A stretch of DNA of 10,503 nucleotides from an uncultured Dorea sp. (GTDB lineage Bacteria; Bacillota; Clostridia; Lachnospirales; Lachnospiraceae): positions 1 to 10,503 of the forward strand of contig CAJTUQ010000068.1 of NCBI GenBank assembly GCA_910579335.1, written 5' to 3'. The position numbers were made by a program, and so were the translations under genes. The notes below the pieces were generated by a model, which was given only the letters and a program-made list of their open reading frames with translations, did no database searches and was not told the origin of the DNA. This document shows positions 7,702 through 10,503 of the stretch, piece after piece; the first letter of the stretch is position 1; each line of letters starts with the position of its first letter.

Positions 7702-9177
7702 TTATTTTGTAAGTACCATTCCCACTGCCGCCTTCCATCCGGCATATTTTCTGTCCCGGATCTCTTTTCCCATCTCCGGCTCATACTTCATGCGGCTGAG
7801 TTTTTCAAAAATACTCTCGTCCCACACGCCAAGCTTAAGACCGGCCGCATAAGCCGGGCCGATGCCGGAAAGCTCTTCGGAATCCGGAACCTGTACTGTT
7901 GCATCGGCAATATCGCTCTGAAACTGCATCAGATACCTGTTTTTCGTCGGGCCTCCGTCCACCCGCAGTTCCCCGACCTTTACACCGGCATCCTCGCTCA
8001 TCGCTCTCACAATGTCCGTAATCTGGTAGGCAATACACTCTATGCCTGCGCGCACGATTTCGGCCTTCCCTGTCGTCCGCGTCATTCCCACGATTGCCGC
8101 TGCTGCATGACTGTCCCAGTAAGGAGCGCCAAGCCCGGAAAATGCAGGAATCAAATACAAAGAATCATTCTGCACCGCCTTTTTTGCAAGCTCTTCCGTC
8201 TCTCCCGGAGTCTGAATCAGCTTCAAATCATCTTTCAGCCAAGTAATCACCGCTCCCGTATAGTTTAAGTTTCCTTCCAGAACATAATTCACTCTGCCGC
8301 CCATGCTCCATGCCAGAGAGGTAACGACGCCGTGTGTACTAAGTACCGGCTTTTCTCCAATATTCATCATAATGGAAGAACCTGTGCCAAAGGTCGCCTT
8401 TGTCATACCGCTCTTTAAACAGCCCTGCCCGAACAGCGAGCCATGAGAGTCTCCCAGCACGCCGTGAATCGGAACAGAATGAGGCAGCACCCCTTCAAAA
8501 TCCGTCTCTCCGAAATTCGAGTCCGAATCACAGACCTCTGCCATATTTTTTTCATCAATTCCGAACAGCCCGCAGATTTCCTCGTCCCACTTCAGCTCAA
8601 AAATATTAAAAAGCTGCGTGCGGGAAGCATTCGAATAATCCGTCTTATATACCCTTCCTCCTGTCAGCTTATAGATAAGCCAGCTATCAATGGTACCGTG
8701 GCAGATTTCTCCCTTTTTAGCCTTCTCCTCTGCTCCCTCCACATTTTCCAGTATCCACGCAATCTTGGACGCCGGAAAATAAGGGGACAGATTCATGCCT
8801 GTCTTTCTTCGTATATTCTCTGCCTGGCCCAGCTTTTCGACTCTCTCACAGATAGACACGGCCCTTGCGCACTGCCACACGATAGCGTTCCCCAGCGGGT
8901 TCCCATTTGTACGGTCCCATGCCAGCGAAGTCTCCCGCTGATTGCTGATGCCCACGCCCGCCACCTTCGATTTGTCTATATCTTCCGTAAGCATCCTCAC
9001 AACCTCAATTACATTTTCATAAATTTCCAGCGGGTCGTGGGACACCCAGCCTTTCTCATTAACGATCTGTTCATGCGGCTTGTCCGTACGCTTGATGAGG
9101 CTCCCGTCCCCATCAAACAAAAGCGCCTTTGTCCCCTGCGTACTCTGGTCTATACTTATGATATATTTCTCTGTCAT
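7702..9177 (-). CDS. glpK: FGGY-family carbohydrate kinase, glycerol kinase-like
   Basis: This FGGY-family kinase of 491 residues phosphorylates a sugar or polyol with ATP in the cytoplasm. The family features are seen throughout: D10 in the N-terminal phosphate-binding loop, NQRET (R81, E82), W101 in VWQC, Y133, catalytic-base D243, GTGS (264-267), a GLGAPYWD block and the C-terminal RVDGG ATP-site motif. R81, E82, W101, Y133 and D243 match E. coli GlpK R83, E84, W103, Y135 and D245. However, GlpK Q246 and F270, which also contact glycerol, are S244 and S268 here. The E. coli fructose-bisphosphate loop and the HPr-phosphorylated histidine of Gram-positive GlpK are also not evident. Automated annotation would probably say glycerol kinase; the rbsD-rbsK context makes another polyol or ketose plausible, so the symbol is tentative. 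ATGs at 9192, 9186 and 9180 are alternatives. I chose 9177 because it gives the family-typical MTEK start, with GAGGA 8 nt upstream. Confidence 0.88.
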   Translation of the reverse strand: MTEKYIISIDQSTQGTKALLFDGDGSLIKRTDKPHEQIVNEKGWVSHDPLEIYENVIEVVRMLTEDIDKSKVAGVGISNQRETSLAWDRTNGNPLGNAIVWQCARAVSICERVEKLGQAENIRRKTGMNLSPYFPASKIAWILENVEGAEEKAKKGEICHGTIDSWLIYKLTGGRVYKTDYSNASRTQLFNIFELKWDEEICGLFGIDEKNMAEVCDSDSNFGETDFEGVLPHSVPIHGVLGDSHGSLFGQGCLKSGMTKATFGTGSSIMMNIGEKPVLSTHGVVTSLAWSMGGRVNYVLEGNLNYTGAVITWLKDDLKLIQTPGETEELAKKAVQNDSLYLIPAFSGLGAPYWDSHAAAAIVGMTRTTGKAEIVRAGIECIAYQITDIVRAMSEDAGVKVGELRVDGGPTKNRYLMQFQSDIADATVQVPDSEELSGIGPAYAAGLKLGVWDESIFEKLSRMKYEPEMGKEIRDRKYAGWKAAVGMVLTK

Positions 9178-9199
9178 CATCTTCATCCTCATCTTTTCC

Positions 9200-9244
9200 G
9201 GTCCGGCAGCCGGTGCAGTCTCTATGCGCCGGTTATTGCCGGCC
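9200..9244 (-). repeat. GC-rich imperfect palindrome between rbsK and the kinase gene
   Basis: On the transcribed strand the outer arm GGCCGGCA pairs with TGCCGGACC (one bulged A). The inner arm CCGG-C-GCA pairs with TGC-A-CCGG around a TAGAGAC loop. The result is a long interrupted hairpin that starts 4 nt after the rbsK stop and ends about 10 nt before the kinase ribosome binding site. No T-run follows, so it is not a standard terminator. A shorter alternative, GCCGG-CAATAA-CCGGC, uses the same 5' arm. It could limit 3'-to-5' mRNA decay or alter expression of the downstream kinase; only one copy is in the window. Confidence 0.6.
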
Positions 9245-9248
9245 TATT

Positions 9249-10133
9249 TTACAACTTCGCCATAAGCACCTCGTCCCTCAAGGGAATGGATGCCGTCGCA
9301 CCTTTTCTGGATACCGCAATCGCCGATGCCTTCGCCGCCAGAGACAACCCTTCGGGAACCGGCATACCGTCAATGACCGATGAAATAAAGTATCCGGTAA
9401 ATGTATCTCCCGCCGCCGTCGTATCTACTGTTTGTACTTTATAAATCCCCTGCCGGTACCGCTCCTCTTTATATTGGTAAACGGAACCGTCTCCGCCAAG
9501 AGTCAAGACCACTTTCGCCTCCGGATAAATCTCCCTAAGCTTCTCAAGAATCCTATCCGTCTCTTTCTCGCCCGTCACCTGCCCGCCTTCGATTTCATTC
9601 AGCAGAAACATGGAAATCTTGCCGAAATCACAAGCGTCAAGAGCGCTGTCATAGGGAGAAGGATTCAGGATAATCATCATTCCCCTCTCATATGCCATAT
9701 CGATAATATAATCCAGCAAATTTACCTCATTCTGCAGAAGAAGGATATCGCCTTTGTCAAAATTTCCAAGCACCTCGTCCACAAACTCCCTGGTAATGCT
9801 CCTGTTGGCTCCGCCGTATAAGAGGATACAGTTCTGCCCATTCTTATCCACCTGGATAATCGTGTGGCCGCACTTTTCGGAAACCGTCCGGATATAGTCG
9901 GCATTCACGCCGCCCTCCCGGCAGGCTTCAAGGAGAATGCCGCCCTCCTCGCCAATCATCCCGGCATGATACACAGGGACGCCGGCCTTCGCCAGTGCAA
10001 TCGACTGATTCAGTCCTTTTCCACCGCAAAATACATGCATCCCTGAAGAACAAAGCGTCTCCCCCGGCGCCACCATATGGTCAACCGAATATACATAATC
10101 AAGGTTTAAAGACCCAAAATTCAATACTTTCAT
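9249..10133 (-). CDS. rbsK: Ribokinase (PfkB family)
   Basis: This 294-residue PfkB-family kinase is predicted to convert D-ribose and ATP to ribose-5-phosphate in the cytoplasm, feeding the pentose phosphate pathway and nucleotide synthesis. Seen are the N-terminal GSLNLD block (N10, D12), the GGKG-x-NQ signature (37-43), E136, NPSP (157-160), N179-x-x-E182, the ATP-site TLGGDGS (211-217) and the PfkB anion-hole/catalytic-base motif DTTAAGD ending in D243. N10, D12, K39, N42, E136 and D243 match the ribose-contacting residues of E. coli RbsK (N14, D16, K43, N46, E143, D255), which supports ribose over other PfkB substrates. Length is near the usual 295-310. The ATG at 10133 follows a strong AGGAGG with 7 nt spacing, and the gene begins 11 nt after the rbsD stop, so both are co-transcribed. 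Confidence 0.9.
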   Translation of the reverse strand: MKVLNFGSLNLDYVYSVDHMVAPGETLCSSGMHVFCGGKGLNQSIALAKAGVPVYHAGMIGEEGGILLEACREGGVNADYIRTVSEKCGHTIIQVDKNGQNCILLYGGANRSITREFVDEVLGNFDKGDILLLQNEVNLLDYIIDMAYERGMMIILNPSPYDSALDACDFGKISMFLLNEIEGGQVTGEKETDRILEKLREIYPEAKVVLTLGGDGSVYQYKEERYRQGIYKVQTVDTTAAGDTFTGYFISSVIDGMPVPEGLSLAAKASAIAVSRKGATASIPLRDEVLMAKL

Positions 10134-10140
10134 TAAAATA

Positions 10141-10147
10141 CCTCCTA
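10141..10147 (-). promoter_or_regulatory. rbsK ribosome binding site overlapping the rbsD stop
   Basis: AGGAGG (10146-10141) shares its first two bases with the TAG stop of rbsD (10147-10145). This places a near-consensus ribosome binding site 7 nt before the rbsK ATG. The arrangement is typical of translational coupling and fixes the rbsK start. Confidence 0.8.
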
Positions 10148-10503
10148 AAATGCGACTCCCGCCCGAAGCATGATATTCGGATAAGGCGTAAATTCTCCCG
10201 TCCGAATCACAAATTTCAGCCGCACAGACTCCTTCTTCAGCTCTTCATGGGGAATCATCTTAGAATCTATTCCGTCAAGCTTTTCTTTAATATAGGAGAA
10301 AAGCTCCGGATTGCTCTCCATGATTTCCTCAGCTAAAGTATAAAATTCCACCTGCGTCTCGTCAAGAACAGCATCCATCACCTGCCGGAAAGCAGGTACG
10401 CCGCCACAGAGCGCCAAATCTACAATTTCCACTCCCTTCGGAATCGGCATCCCCCCATCCGCAATCATAAACAAATCCTTATGTCCCAGCCCCGCAATAA
10501 GCC
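10145..10503 (-). CDS. rbsD: D-ribose pyranase, partial (N-terminus beyond window)
   Basis: RbsD interconverts the beta-pyranose and furanose forms of D-ribose so that ribokinase can use the sugar. The frame is open to the window edge and shows 118 residues; by alignment to E. coli RbsD (139 aa) about 13 N-terminal residues are missing. The visible part begins with a LIAGLGH stretch whose histidine matches catalytic H20 of E. coli, followed by the ADGGMPIPKG block (DAGLPIPK in E. coli). A PHEE stretch matches H106, and the C-terminus TPYPNIMLRAGVAF retains the Y-x-N of the sugar site. PIPK and the C-terminal motif separate it from the related fucose mutarotase FucU. It directly precedes rbsK. 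Transporter or regulator genes would be expected further upstream, outside the window. Confidence 0.93.
   Translation of the reverse strand, partial: LIAGLGHKDLFMIADGGMPIPKGVEIVDLALCGGVPAFRQVMDAVLDETQVEFYTLAEEIMESNPELFSYIKEKLDGIDSKMIPHEELKKESVRLKFVIRTGEFTPYPNIMLRAGVAF

Noticed and set aside
8443..9444. Long plus-strand open frame (333 codons) opposite the kinase gene and rbsK
   Set aside because: It is antisense to two well-supported genes, spans their junction, has no recognisable domain and no clear ribosome binding site. It reads as a codon-bias shadow.
1..10503. Search for mobile elements, CRISPR arrays, tRNA or rRNA genes and defence or toxin genes
   Set aside because: None was seen by eye. 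Conserved genes account for nearly all of the sequence, and the only sizeable gap (7423-7701) is explained by a terminator, promoter and leader.

Overview
The window carries a low-GC Gram-positive (Firmicutes) chromosome segment, most likely from a gut-type Lachnospiraceae (Clostridium cluster XIVa). The evidence is the B. subtilis-like architecture of RpoB and RpoC without the large proteobacterial inserts, a long acidic RpoB tail, strong AGGAGG-type ribosome binding sites and intermediate base composition. The family assignment rests on recalled similarity, not on a search.

Every gene supported here lies on the minus strand, so transcription runs from high to low coordinates. In that order the layout is: the 3' part of rbsD (10503-10145, 5' end outside the window); an rbsK ribokinase (10133-9249); a strong intercistronic hairpin (9244-9200); a FGGY-family sugar/polyol kinase resembling glycerol kinase (9177-7702); a Rho-independent terminator (7697-7649); a promoter and leader of about 130 nt (7591-7423); complete rpoB (7422-3550); and rpoC (3535 to the window edge, with only the last few tens of codons missing).

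The window therefore joins two transcription units. The first is the end of a pentose-utilisation operon. RbsD interconverts ribose pyranose and furanose forms, RbsK makes ribose-5-phosphate, and the FGGY kinase probably phosphorylates a related polyol or ketose. Its catalytic core is GlpK-like, but two residues equivalent to glycerol-contacting positions of E. coli GlpK are changed to serine. The second unit is rpoBC, encoding the beta and beta' subunits of RNA polymerase, both with intact catalytic motifs. The ribosomal protein genes rplJ-rplL, often immediately upstream of rpoB, are not there; the sugar operon is, and rpoB has its own terminator-insulated promoter.

I see no tRNA, rRNA, CRISPR array, insertion sequence, phage gene or disrupted gene. 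This is mostly ordinary core sequence, and I found no credible undescribed multi-gene system. The points worth a second look are the altered kinase pocket, the isolated rpoBC promoter and leader, and the GC-rich hairpin between rbsK and the FGGY kinase gene.
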